DNA from: Pantanalinema sp. GBBB05
GTDB taxonomy: Bacteria; Cyanobacteriota; Cyanobacteriia; Leptolyngbyales; Leptolyngbyaceae
Assembly (NCBI GenBank): GCA_016743235.1
Contig: VRZD01000038.1
Coordinates: forward strand, 1-62,634
Direction of reading: 5' to 3'
Length of the DNA stretch: 62,634 nucleotides
Shown here: positions 7,826 through 16,136 of the stretch, piece after piece
How the letters are laid out: the number at the start of each line of letters is the position of its first letter
How positions within the stretch are numbered: the stretch's first letter is position 1
The notes under the pieces: generated by a model
Seen by the model: only the letters and a program-made list of their open reading frames with translations
What the model was told of the DNA's origin: nothing
Databases searched by the model: none
Position numbers and translations under genes: made by a program

Positions 7826-8925
7826 TGGTTAAAGCTTCAAAATCAGAACGCCCTTATCGAGAGCTTCGATCACTTGGTGGGTTGTCTTCGCTGTACGATG
7901 TTTCTCCCGCACTCACTTCTGTTCAGACTGTGCCAGCGGATGAGTACTTAGTTCCGCTTGAGCAAATCCAGCGTAGTAACAAGAACCCACGTAAATCCTT
8001 TAACGCTGTAAAAATGGCACAGCTCACAGCATCAGTGCAGAAATATGGGGTGCTGGAGCCCATACTCCTAAAACCGCTTGCATCTGTAAAAGAGACTGTA
8101 CGCTACGAGTTGGTGTTCGGCGAGCGGCGTTATTTAGCTGCCGAGGCAGCAGGATTAAAGGAAATTCGTGCTCGCGTTCTGACCCCTGAGGAAATCCAAC
8201 AGTGGAAAGAAGTTGATATTGCTCAAATCAGACTGATCGAAAATTTGAATCGAGAAGACCTAAATGCGGTTGAAGAGACCCATGCAATTGTGGAACTACT
8301 GTCCCTTCAACTACAAATTCCAGCAGCAGAAGTACCTCGCATGCTGTATCGACTTCACCAACAGCACCGTAAACGTAGAAATGATGAGAGCACAGCTTCC
8401 CACACGGGTGTGGGAATAACCGTAATCGGCTCACTGAATGAGCAGTTATCTCAATGGATGAATAATAATGATGATGCTGTCATGTTTGAGCGAGTTTTAT
8501 GGGAAGTTGAATACGCTTTTGAAGGATTAGGACGCTTTAGCTGGCAGTCATTTGTTCAACATCGGCTACCCCTTCTAAATTTACCTCTGGATGTACAAAA
8601 TGCCATTCGAGCTGGTCAAGTTCCTTACAGTGCAGGCAAACTAATAGCTCGAATTACTGATGAGCATCAGCGACAGACCCTCTTGGAGGAAGCTGTTGCC
8701 GCAGGTTGGACAAGGGAGCAGATTGCGGAGGCTGTTCGATCGCAGATTACATCACAATCACCTGACCCAAAATCAGATTTAGATCCAGCCATACACTTTC
8801 GAGCAACACTACAAACAACGGTGAACAAACTCAAAAAAGCAAAGCTTTCACCTAAAAAATATGTGGAAGCAGAAAAGCTGCTCCAACAGCTTTTAGCGAT
8901 CGTTGAGTCTAGTAGCAAGCCTTAG
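7825..8925 (+). CDS. parB: ParB/RepB/Spo0J-family partition protein
   Basis: 366 residues. YLVPLEQIQRSNKNPRK opens the ParB nuclease-like domain, followed by QKYGVLEPILLKP, the CTP-binding FGERRYLAAEAAG motif and IRLIENLNREDLNAVEE (the second binding motif and start of the HTH region). The C-terminal 90 residues are helical. ParB binds parS, spreads along DNA and stimulates ParA. A parS-like palindrome is embedded at 8397-8416, read as ASHTGVGIT within a linker of about residues 175-205 that is low in recognisable structure. The ATG overlaps the parA stop. Downstream, a GIY-YIG gene starts 40 bases later. Confidence 0.92.
   Translation: MVKASKSERPYRELRSLGGLSSLYDVSPALTSVQTVPADEYLVPLEQIQRSNKNPRKSFNAVKMAQLTASVQKYGVLEPILLKPLASVKETVRYELVFGERRYLAAEAAGLKEIRARVLTPEEIQQWKEVDIAQIRLIENLNREDLNAVEETHAIVELLSLQLQIPAAEVPRMLYRLHQQHRKRRNDESTASHTGVGITVIGSLNEQLSQWMNNNDDAVMFERVLWEVEYAFEGLGRFSWQSFVQHRLPLLNLPLDVQNAIRAGQVPYSAGKLIARITDEHQRQTLLEEAVAAGWTREQIAEAVRSQITSQSPDPKSDLDPAIHFRATLQTTVNKLKKAKLSPKKYVEAEKLLQQLLAIVESSSKP
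8397..8416. promoter_or_regulatory. Putative parS-3, inside parB
   Basis: TTCCCACACGGGTGTGGGAA has perfect 9-bp arms around GG and differs from parS-1 only at one central base. It lies in frame within parB and codes for SHTGVG, the same peptide as at parS-2 in parA. A site retained inside two unrelated coding regions argues for selection on the DNA. Confidence 0.75.
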
Positions 8926-8965
8926 CAATGCAACTGAAGTATAGAAGTCATGAGTATGAAGCACT

Positions 8966-9649
8966 GTGTCTGAATCCTCTTTCCCTGACAAGCTTTCTGG
9001 TGCTTTGACAATTGCCCGTAAACAGGTTAAACGAATTGTTCAACTCCTCAATCGCATTCCCTTTGAGGAATGCTACGAGGGCAGTCCAGATGGACGAACT
9101 CTGCCGCGTGTTCCCGGACTGTATGCCTTTAAACATCGAGATGGACGAACTCTATATATTGGCAGAAGCAATAATATTCGCAACCGCTTTCGCGACGGAC
9201 ATAGCGTCTTTGTAGAACTATTCTTCGCAGGATATACCTCTACTGAGATACGAATCGTGATCGTGCCCTTAATCGGGGATTATCTGCCATACTTAGAAGT
9301 AATCGAGGCGATGGTGATTTTTACCCTGACGCCTAAATTCAACAAGAAGCTGTATTCGTTCACGGAGATTGCGGCGATGGTTGCAGTACGTTACTTTACA
9401 ATCCCTAATGATATCCAATTAACGGATTTACTGCCGCCTCCTGCTCAGTTGGCAATCGAGGATTATGCCAAAGCGAACCAGCTTCAGCCTAATCAAGTGG
9501 TTGAACTAGCGCTAGCACAGTTTTTTGACTATGAGGCGACTACCCTGGAAGGCTATGAGCATCTGCAAAGCTTCGCGCAACTCAAGAATCAGATTGCGAA
9601 GCTCCAAGCAGAACTCGAGGGACTAAAGCAATCGCAGTCCCAAAATTAA
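8966..9649 (+). CDS. GIY-YIG nuclease-domain protein
   Basis: 227 residues from a GTG start; the nearby ATGs are out of frame or stop at once. VPGLYAFKHRDGRTLYIGRSNNIRNRF (about residues 47-73) gives the GIY (here GLY) and YIG motifs with the following Asn and Arg, and YLEVIEAMVIFTLTPKFNK (about 107-125) supplies the catalytic Glu and Asn. The fold cuts DNA in homing nucleases, UvrC and restriction enzymes. Residues about 145-227 add a helical segment and a short coiled coil (LKNQIAKLQAELEGLKQ). It sits 40 bp after parB and ends at a strong hairpin, so it may belong to the plasmid-maintenance operon. Its target is unknown. Confidence 0.8.
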   Translation: MSESSFPDKLSGALTIARKQVKRIVQLLNRIPFEECYEGSPDGRTLPRVPGLYAFKHRDGRTLYIGRSNNIRNRFRDGHSVFVELFFAGYTSTEIRIVIVPLIGDYLPYLEVIEAMVIFTLTPKFNKKLYSFTEIAAMVAVRYFTIPNDIQLTDLLPPPAQLAIEDYAKANQLQPNQVVELALAQFFDYEATTLEGYEHLQSFAQLKNQIAKLQAELEGLKQSQSQN

Positions 9650-9652
9650 TAA

Positions 9653-9699
9653 AGTAGCAAAATCCTTGGCTTCTATGAGAAGCCAAGGATTTTGCTACT
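9653..9699. terminator. Perfect 21-bp hairpin (bidirectional terminator candidate)
   Basis: AGTAGCAAAATCCTTGGCTT (continuing one base, 9653-9673) is exactly complementary to 9679-9699, with a five-base centre TATGA whose outer T and A can also pair. It begins three bases after the stop codon of the GIY-YIG gene. Internal AAAA and TTTT tracts give U runs on either strand, so it could terminate both ways. Perfect arms of this length are unusually long for a terminator. Confidence 0.7.
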
Positions 9700-9751
9700 G
9701 GGGATGTTATTCTTTCAGTCCCCGCAGAGGGGAAATCAACCTTGTCATTCA

Positions 9752-10348
9752 ATGGATTCATCAGAAATACAACAACTCAAGCGCGATCTCTTGTATCAAG
9801 TAGCCGCGTTGAAGCAACAAGCCCTATTACCTGCTGAAAAGGGCGAACTGGATGCAGTTGTGCAACAGTTAGAGCTGCTCAATCCAACACGTTTGCCACT
9901 TTCTCCTGTCAATCGATCGCTGCTGCTAGGCAGATGGAAATTAATTTATGCGTCTAACGGGACAGTCGTAACTCGTCAGTTAGCAGGGGGTATTAGTATT
10001 AACGAAATCTGGCAAATCCTCAACATATTTCAAGAAGAGACGATTGCTGTTACCAATGGTATGGAGTTGGAATTACCACTGTTGGGAAAGCTGCAAATGC
10101 AGGCACAAGGTCTATGGCAACAGCAGGATAACATGCAGACGGCTAGGGTTACCTTTGATGCTTTCTCACTACAAGCTACTGGACTATTTCACCAACCCAA
10201 TTGGCAGTTTCCTGCTCTACATATCCCCATACTGGAATGGATGAGACGCGAAGCTAGCTGGCAAACCACTTATCTTGACTCAGAGCTACGCATTGGGCAA
10301 GGGGTCACAGGAAATCGATTTGTGTTTATGCGGCAGATCAGCTGTTGA
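9752..10348 (+). CDS. Fibrillin / plastid-lipid-associated protein (PAP) family
   Basis: 198 residues from the ATG at 9752; an earlier start at 9692 would fall inside the hairpin. The PAP/fibrillin signature is present: an N-terminal helix (IQQLKRDLLYQVA), then NRSLLLGRWKLIYASNGTVV, the middle beta-barrel region, and a final GNRFVFMRQ strand. In cyanobacteria and plastids these lipocalin-like proteins associate with thylakoid membranes or lipid globules and help protect photosystem II under stress. Such a gene on a plasmid-like replicon supports a cyanobacterial host. Probably monocistronic. Confidence 0.75.
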   Translation: MDSSEIQQLKRDLLYQVAALKQQALLPAEKGELDAVVQQLELLNPTRLPLSPVNRSLLLGRWKLIYASNGTVVTRQLAGGISINEIWQILNIFQEETIAVTNGMELELPLLGKLQMQAQGLWQQQDNMQTARVTFDAFSLQATGLFHQPNWQFPALHIPILEWMRREASWQTTYLDSELRIGQGVTGNRFVFMRQISC

Positions 10349-10380
10349 ACTTTGGACTGAGATGTAGAAGTGACTGGCCC

Positions 10381-10692
10381 TCATAGATCCAAGAGAGCCT
10401 GAATTTGATGTTGGTGCTTCGGTTGAATTGTTCGTTCTCCATTAATCCATCGGGTAATCAGAGATCGATCTACTCCTAAGCTTTTGGCAAGCTGTGCTTT
10501 TGACCAGCCTTTGGCATTGATAGCTGTGAGCAGCATCTCTCCTGTAATTGCTTTGGTCCGTTCTAGATCATCTACCGACAGGGACAGAGAGTCAGATTTT
10601 TGTTTTGAATTAGGTGATCGAACGGCTCCTAACTTCTCCTGAATTAAAACAGTAGGTTTAATCACAATGATTGCCTTGAGCCAAAGTTTCAA
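10381..10692 (-). CDS. XRE-type helix-turn-helix regulator
   Basis: 103 residues. The C-terminal half carries GWSKAQLAKSLGVDRSLITR (about residues 62-81), a clear HTH, followed by WINGERTIQP as in Cro/C1-type regulators. The frame is open upstream to a stop at 10738-10740 but contains no ATG, so the start is a TTG at 10692 or another weak codon. An ISL3 end lies 58 bp upstream, so the original promoter or N-terminus may have been lost. Target unknown. Confidence 0.65.
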   Translation of the reverse strand: MKLWLKAIIVIKPTVLIQEKLGAVRSPNSKQKSDSLSLSVDDLERTKAITGEMLLTAINAKGWSKAQLAKSLGVDRSLITRWINGERTIQPKHQHQIQALLDL

Positions 10693-10750
10693 CCAGTTAC
10701 GAGGACGGTTTTTAATTTGAGTACTTTCTGCAAAATTTCACGAATGCTCG

Positions 10751-10776
10751 GGGTTCAGTGTAACTTTTGGTGATCC
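10751..10776. repeat. ISL3 left terminal inverted repeat
   Basis: 26 bases beginning GGGTTCAGTGTAACTTTT and ending GGTGATCC, exactly complementary to 12500-12525. Confidence 0.85.
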
Positions 10777-12463
10777 GATGGCAGGATCAAGACATCTACC
10801 CTTCAGGAACTGATCAGCACTTGGAATTCCTTCAATACCTTCTACCAGATCAAAAACACCTTCGCCTCGATAGTTGGAGTCTCGACCCATCAACCGAACA
10901 GCTTGAGCTGACGGTTTGCTCGACTCAAGTCACAGCATTCTGCCCAGTATGTCAAGCTCCAAGCCGAAAGGTGCATAGCCGGTATGAACGGACGCTAAAA
11001 GATATCACTTGTGTGGACTTTCCTATGACGTTGCTGCTTCAGGTGCGAAAGTTCTTCTGCACAAACTCTGCTTGTCCTCGCCGCATCTTCACCGAGCGGT
11101 TGCCGCAACTTACCCTACCGTGGTCTCGTCGCACCTGCCGATTAGCCAAACAACTGCTAGCAATTGGCCTGGCTCTGGGTGGTGCAGCAGGAGTCCGATT
11201 CGGTCGGCAGTTGGGTTATCACCTCAGCCGAAAGACCTTATTAAACTTGCTGGCAAAGCAATCGCTGCCTCCTATCCCATCAGTGACGACCCTGGGTGTG
11301 GATGACTTCGCCTTTCGGAAAGGACAACGTTACGGCACGATTCTGGTTGACCGAGACCAGCATCGTCCCCTTGCCTTGTTACCGAACCGAGAAGCCGCCA
11401 CACTGGCTGGGTGGAAAGCAGCATCCAGAGATTCAAGTGCTCTCGCGGGACCGCTCTAAAGCGTACAAGCAGGGGATGAGCGAGGGTGCTCCTCAAGCGG
11501 TGCAAGTGGCAGACCGCTTCCATCTCCTACAAAATTTGACCGAAGTTTTGGAGCGTTTTCTAGCCACCCAAAGCCCAGCCCTCAAAGCTATTGACGTGGC
11601 TCATGATCAAGCGTCAGGGAACACTCAGATTGCACCACCGAAACCACCAACAGCACAACAGCAAAAAGCTGAGCAACGGCGGCAGCGACGGTTAGCCAAT
11701 TATGAGCAGGTGCACCAATTGCGGCAACAAGGCTTTAAGGTGCAAGATATTGCTCACCATTTAGGGATGGGAAAGCGGACCGTGTTTACCTATCTGGCCA
11801 GTCCAGAATTCCCCGAATGGCAACCCTCCCACCGGAGTTCCCAACCCCAAAGCTTGCTAACTCCCTACCAACCCTACTTACTCAAGCAATGGAATGGGGG
11901 GGGTACGTCAAGCCAAACGCTTGTTTGAGGAGATTGTACAGCAGGGATATCAAGGCAGTTACGTGACAGTGGCTCGTTACACTCATCGACTGCGTCAATC
12001 CTACAGACAGCAGTTAGACAGTCTGGAGGGACGAGGACCTGCTCCTAGCAATATCACCGCTGGGCAAGCACCTCTCACGGCCCGTCGTGCTGTCTGGCTC
12101 CTTCTCAAAGGGGCGAAGCCGCTATCTGTCGAGGATGAAGGATTGCTCCTGAAGTTGCAACAGCACCCTAATCTTGCACCAGCAATTCAACTGGCTCAAC
12201 AATTTGCAGACCTGGTTCGACAACGGCAACCGGGGCAACTCGACCCTTGGTTGGAGCGAGCGAGTAGTAGCTCTATCAAACAGTTCCAGAACTTTGCTAA
12301 GAGTTTGCAAGAGGACTATGAAGCCGTCAAAGCTGGAGTTACCTTAGAAATCAGTAATGGTCAAGTAGAAGGACAAGTTAATCGACTCAAGATGATTAAG
12401 CGGCAAATGTATGGTCGGGCAGGGTTAGCGTTATTAAGTCGTCGATTCTTGCTGGCAAGTTAA
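10770..12463 (+). pseudogene. tnpA: ISL3 transposase, two frameshifts
   Basis: Three overlapping frames make one transposase. The first ends near 11459 and contains a zinc-binding region (CPVCQAPSRKVHSRYER, then FFCTNSACPRRIF) and the first catalytic Asp region TLGVDDFAFRKGQRYGT. The second spans about 11415-11928, with VLSRDRSKAYKQG (second Asp) and a KTHT-like HTH (VQDIAHHLGMGKRTVFTYL). The third covers about 11905-12463, with the catalytic Glu region EISNGQVEGQVNRLKMIKRQ. The first shift is near 11410-11425; the second is at a run of eight G at 11896-11903. Neither resembles a programmed signal; sequencing error in the G run is possible. The translation start is unclear (GTG 10770 or the TTG before EFLQYLLPD). 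Confidence 0.82.
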
Positions 12464-12499
12464 ACTGGTTTGCTTCTTCTGCAATCGCAGCAATCAGCT

Positions 12500-12525
12500 G
12501 GATCACCAAAAGTTACACTGAACCC
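12500..12525. repeat. ISL3 right terminal inverted repeat
   Basis: Begins GGATCACCAAAAGTTACACT; the exact reverse complement of the left end at 10751-10776. Confidence 0.85.
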
Positions 12526-12743
12526 AACTTCAGCACTTTTGAGCGGGGCAACCGACTATCCCGCAGCGCTTCATAGGTACTCGACCACTGGCGGCGAAAG
12601 AGTGGACTCTGGGACAGACTGACAAACGACACGATGCACGCACTTGTTAACACTGCATCCATCAGGTCAAACAGGGCATCCCTGGCGTTGCCCAGATTGT
12701 CATACAACGTTTGGCGAAATTGCTGAAGTTCGTTGAAAATCAT
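12526..12743 (-). pseudogene. N-terminal fragment of another transposase
   Basis: From the ATG at 12743 the minus strand reads MIFNELQQFRQTLYDNLG and later SLSQSPLFRRQWSSTYEALR, which resembles the N-terminus of cyanobacterial IS4/IS701-like transposases (family uncertain). The frame runs into the right ISL3 terminal repeat and stops there, and no continuation was found on the far side. About 70 codons remain, so it is a dead remnant cut by the ISL3 insertion. Confidence 0.55.
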
Positions 12744-13003
12744 AGGGTCAATGTTGCTTGTTACTTCATTGACCTTACGGCAGTCGGTGGCTCTCATTGA
12801 CTGCCTTTCTTCCTCAGCATTAGTCCAAACTCAAGTTTGAAACAGCCCTGCCGATTGGGATGTACGCAAAAGGAAACTTTAATTACTTAAGAACTAGAAA
12901 ATAATTTAGATTGCATAACTATCTCAAGTCATACGTGAAGTTAATTGGAACGATTTATTTCAATCGAGTAGATCGATTTCAGAACACACGATAAGGAAAA
13001 CAG

Positions 13004-14254
13004 ATGGCGATTATTTCAGGATCTATTACTATCGGCAACGACGTTATTGTTGCTGATACAGAGAACGATTCGATCGATGCTCTAACAGGCAACGATTCTG
13101 TCAGAGGCGGAGATGGCAACGATACCCTGATCGGTGGAGATGGCAACGATACTCTCAATGGTGAGGCTGGTAACGATTCTCTGATCGGCGGGCTTGGCAA
13201 CGACTCCATCAATGGCGGCACTGGCATTGACCGACTGACTGAGATCGGCGATGTCAACTTTACGCTGACCAATACCCAGTTGACAGGCAATGGCACCGAT
13301 ACACTCAGCTCGATCGAAAGTGTTTCCCTGACAGGTGGTGCAAGTAATAACATTATTGATGCGTCTGCCTTCAATAACTTTGTCCAACTCGATGGTGGTT
13401 TTGGTAACGATCAGCTTAAAGCTGGGACGAATGGTAGTAGTCTGTTTGGCGGATCTGGAGAAGATACGCTGATCGGTGGCGCTGGGGTTGATAATCTCTT
13501 TGGGGAAGCTGGGGACGACCAACTCCAAGGCGGAGGTGGAAATGACGCGCTAAAAGGTGGAGACGGCAACGATACCCTGAACGGAGGTGAAGGAAACGAC
13601 GATCTGCGTGGGGAAAATGGCAACGACACTATCAATGGAGGAAACGGCTCCGACTCAATTTTGGTTGATGCGATCGATGCTAACTTCACCCTGAGCGACA
13701 CGAAGCTAGAGATCAAAAATGCCAGCCTGACAGAGACGGATACCCTTAGCTCGATCGAGAAGGCGACCCTGTTCGGTGGGGATGGCGGCAATAACATGGC
13801 GGCTTCAGGATTCAGCGGGTCAGTCAGTTTCTTCGGGGGTGGTGGTAACGATACGCTGGGTGGTGGTAGCGGCAGCGATTTCCTTTCTGGAGGAGATGGT
13901 CGCGATATCCTGAATGGTTTTAATGATGCAGCAGTGACGAGCGAACGGGATACATTATCAGGTGGTAGCGGACTTGACATCTTCGTCCTTGGATTTAGAG
14001 TCAGTAGTCTGAATCGGGTTGGCTACAGCGACTTTGGCGTCTTGGACTTTGCCACCATTACGGATTTCAGTGCTGGCGAAGGCGATAAGATTCGAGTTGG
14101 CGGCAACGGCCTATCTGAATACAGTCTCGTTAAACAAAGTGTGAATGGAATTGGTAGTGCAGCAATTGACACCCAAATCTTCCACAACAATGAGCTGATT
14201 GCTATTGTGCAAGATAACACAAATGTCGTCATCAATCGCGACTTTATTATCTAG
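13004..14254 (+). CDS. RTX (haemolysin-type) calcium-binding repeat protein
   Basis: 416 residues with three blocks of GGxGxDxLx nonapeptides, at about residues 34-80 (GGDGNDTLI, GEAGNDSLI, GGLGNDSIN), 145-220 (GEAGDDQLQ, GGDGNDTLN) and 276-310. Such repeats form Ca2+-binding parallel beta-rolls. The C-terminal 75 residues (ATITDFSAGEGDKIRV, then a Val/Ile-rich end) resemble the C-terminal region of type I-secreted proteins, which lack an N-terminal signal peptide, as here. No protease or lipase domain is present, so it is probably a structural or surface protein. The secretion genes are not in the window. Confidence 0.88.
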   Translation: MAIISGSITIGNDVIVADTENDSIDALTGNDSVRGGDGNDTLIGGDGNDTLNGEAGNDSLIGGLGNDSINGGTGIDRLTEIGDVNFTLTNTQLTGNGTDTLSSIESVSLTGGASNNIIDASAFNNFVQLDGGFGNDQLKAGTNGSSLFGGSGEDTLIGGAGVDNLFGEAGDDQLQGGGGNDALKGGDGNDTLNGGEGNDDLRGENGNDTINGGNGSDSILVDAIDANFTLSDTKLEIKNASLTETDTLSSIEKATLFGGDGGNNMAASGFSGSVSFFGGGGNDTLGGGSGSDFLSGGDGRDILNGFNDAAVTSERDTLSGGSGLDIFVLGFRVSSLNRVGYSDFGVLDFATITDFSAGEGDKIRVGGNGLSEYSLVKQSVNGIGSAAIDTQIFHNNELIAIVQDNTNVVINRDFII

Positions 14255-14283
14255 AGCGCAACAGTTAGGCTTCTAAGGCTCAA

Positions 14284-14323
14284 GGGCGATCGCTAGATGC
14301 AGTTTTGCAGCGATCGATCGCCC
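14284..14323. terminator. HIP1-containing hairpin after the RTX gene
   Basis: GGGCGATCG at 14284-14292 pairs with CGATCGCCC at 14315-14323 across a 22-base loop, 29 bases after the RTX stop codon. The arms are HIP1 octamer sequences, and there is no T tract, so termination is only a suggestion. Confidence 0.35.
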
Positions 14324-14392
14324 GCCATGAATTTACCCAGAGAGATAATCCATACCCAATACCACAATTGAGTTGAAACGGGAAAGACAATC

Positions 14393-15112
14393 ATGAAATG
14401 TGTGCTGAAAAAAATCTTAGAGAATAAGCGAAGCTACGCCAAGTTGCCTTTATTCCAATATATGCGCGACTCCAGTTTAACTGAAGAAGAGAGACTGGGT
14501 TTTTACCCTTGCATGGCGCACTTCATCCTGAGCTTTGGCGACATTAATAAGTACATGCTGCGAGAAGAACCCGCAATTAATCTATACCAACAGCAAGTAA
14601 ATAACCATACGTATGAGGATGATCATCATTGGCCCTGGTATCTGGAAGATTTCACTAAGCTCGGCTTTGATCATCTGTGTAGCCCAACCTCATGGATGCG
14701 TTTTCTGTGGAGCGATGAAACGCGCCAAAACCGGATTCTGACCTACCGACTGGCAGTGCTAATTGCAGAGGCAAGTGCAGTAGAACGGATTGCCATTATT
14801 GAAGCAATTGAGGAGACCGGAAATGTGCTCTTTAGTACGATGCTTGATTTAGCGAAGGCAATTGAAACTCGACGTGGGATCGAACTGCGTTACTGTGGAG
14901 AATTTCACTTCGGTCTAGAGTCTGGGCATTCAGTCGGCAGCGATCACGCTGAGATTGCTGGAATTCCATTAGATGAGGTAACTCAAGCGCGTTGTCTCTA
15001 TCTGGTTGATGAAGTCTTCGGATTATTTGAAGCCTGGACACATGAACTTCTTGATCATGCAAAAGGACATTCATTGGCTTTCTCTAGCACTAAAGTGACC
15101 ATTTCGATTTAA
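14393..15112 (+). CDS. Haem-oxygenase-fold (TenA/PqqC-like) protein, putative iron-dependent oxidase
   Basis: 239 residues, almost all helical, without signal peptide or membrane segment. Spaced His and Glu residues (DDHHWPWYLEDF, then FHFGLESGHSVGSDHAEI) fit the metal-ligand helices of the haem-oxygenase-like diiron superfamily. Members oxidise small substrates or lipids; no specific reaction can be assigned. The ATG at 14393 lies 9 bases after a GGGAAAGA purine stretch. No obvious operon partner. Confidence 0.6.
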   Translation: MKCVLKKILENKRSYAKLPLFQYMRDSSLTEEERLGFYPCMAHFILSFGDINKYMLREEPAINLYQQQVNNHTYEDDHHWPWYLEDFTKLGFDHLCSPTSWMRFLWSDETRQNRILTYRLAVLIAEASAVERIAIIEAIEETGNVLFSTMLDLAKAIETRRGIELRYCGEFHFGLESGHSVGSDHAEIAGIPLDEVTQARCLYLVDEVFGLFEAWTHELLDHAKGHSLAFSSTKVTISI

Positions 15113-15229
15113 TTTTCACCTTGCGTCGCCCCTCTGATGAGTTGAGACAGAGATCAGTGATCAGCCCGTTAAAGTTTGTATGGGGCGCTGGATCTTCCAG
15201 AGCGAGATTGATGCTTCAGGAAATAACCG

Positions 15230-15730
15230 ATGAAAACAACCCTTGTCCAAAGATGGATACGGCAACTTGTGGTTATCAGTTTTGTTTTGAGTTGCCCGCT
15301 ATCCCTACCTACTTACCCACAACAAAATACCAATATCTCGTCTCAACGAACCAGTGCGGAGTTCGACACTCAAGATGGAAATCGGCAGTGTCAAAAACCA
15401 CCATTTGGTAAGTCCTTTGCCAGAACGGAGCTATTTTTTGGTTTATCTAAACTAGATGGTTCAGGAGTGAGCGACGAAGCATTTGAGGATTTTGTCAATG
15501 CTCAAGTTACACCACGATTTCCCAGTGGATTCACACTCCTTGCTGGCACAGGTCAGTTTAGGAACTCCGATGGTATGATTATTCGGGAGCCATCCCGGTT
15601 GCTGATTTTGCTCTATCCCTTTGACAAGAAAAGCAGCGAGAAAATCGAAGAAATTCGGCAGGTCTATAAGTCTCAGTTTCAGCAACAATCAGTGCTGCGT
15701 GTGGATGAAGATTTATGTGTGTCCTTCTGA
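15230..15730 (+). CDS. Secreted DUF3574-family protein
   Basis: 166 residues. The N-terminal signal peptide (RWIRQLVVISFVLSCPLS) is followed by FARTELFFGLSKLDGSGVSD and a core FVNAQVTPRFPSGFTLLAGTG with SRLLILLYPF, typical of DUF3574. The domain is small and alpha/beta, and its function is unknown. Periplasmic or lipid-anchored: a cysteine in LSCPLS at about residue 23 could serve as a lipobox in lower-confidence form. Single gene. Confidence 0.7.
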   Translation: MKTTLVQRWIRQLVVISFVLSCPLSLPTYPQQNTNISSQRTSAEFDTQDGNRQCQKPPFGKSFARTELFFGLSKLDGSGVSDEAFEDFVNAQVTPRFPSGFTLLAGTGQFRNSDGMIIREPSRLLILLYPFDKKSSEKIEEIRQVYKSQFQQQSVLRVDEDLCVSF

Positions 15731-16136
15731 AGCCATCCTATCAGCACCTGTTGTCAAGCTTAAATTAACGAGATTGCACACATCTAGTAACTCCGCGGTA
15801 TTTCTCCCTATAGCAAGGTACTCGTGTTTAAGCATGGTGATCGCCGGGTCTGGGAATCTGCCATTACCATTCATCACTACCCCTGGTTGAAGTCTGCTTT
15901 TGCGCTTGGGCTGGCCCACTGAAGCTCTTGCTCTTCATCAGAGTCTAGACTTACCCCCAATTCTTGTTCTAATTGCAGAAACTGACTGCTAGGAAATCCT
16001 AGCAGTTGAACATTGTAAATGCTACAGCTCATTGCTCCTTGAACTTTCACTGATATTTTGGTACTGCCACAAAATTTTCACAATTACAGGCTAAATTAGC
16101 TTTCATCGCCAGACCTGTTAGCAGTTGAAAGTCAGC
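15731..16136. other. Intergenic, 406 bp, with a perfect palindrome
   Basis: No convincing gene. A 68-codon minus-strand frame (15713-15919) overlaps the end of the DUF3574 gene and is not supported. The notable feature is ACTGCTAGGAAATCCTAGCA, continuing GT, a 22-base palindrome at 15985-16006, about 130 bp before the histidine kinase ATG. Confidence 0.5.
15985..16006. promoter_or_regulatory. 22-bp perfect palindrome upstream of the GAF kinase
   Basis: Ten-base arms (ACTGCTAGGA and TCCTAGCAGT) flank a central AA. No T tract follows, so a protein-binding operator is as likely as a transcript hairpin. No regulator is known. Confidence 0.4.

Larger units (their letters stand above)
10751..12525 (+). 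mobile_element. ISL3-family insertion sequence, 1,775 bp
   Basis: The element is bounded by perfect 26-bp terminal inverted repeats (10751-10776 and 12500-12525) and holds one transposase gene broken by two frameshifts. ISL3 elements normally make 8-bp target duplications; the flanks here (AATGCTCG left, AACTTCAG right) do not match. The right end interrupts a second transposase on the other strand. The left flank does not continue that gene, so a rearrangement after insertion is likely. Confidence 0.85.

Noticed and set aside
11896..11903. Programmed frameshift at the run of eight G in the ISL3 transposase
   Set aside because: ISL3 elements are not known to need frameshifting, and a second unrelated shift occurs upstream; mutation or sequencing error is simpler.
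10743..12533. Target-site duplication of the ISL3 element
   Set aside because: The 8 bases on each side (AATGCTCG and AACTTCAG) do not match.
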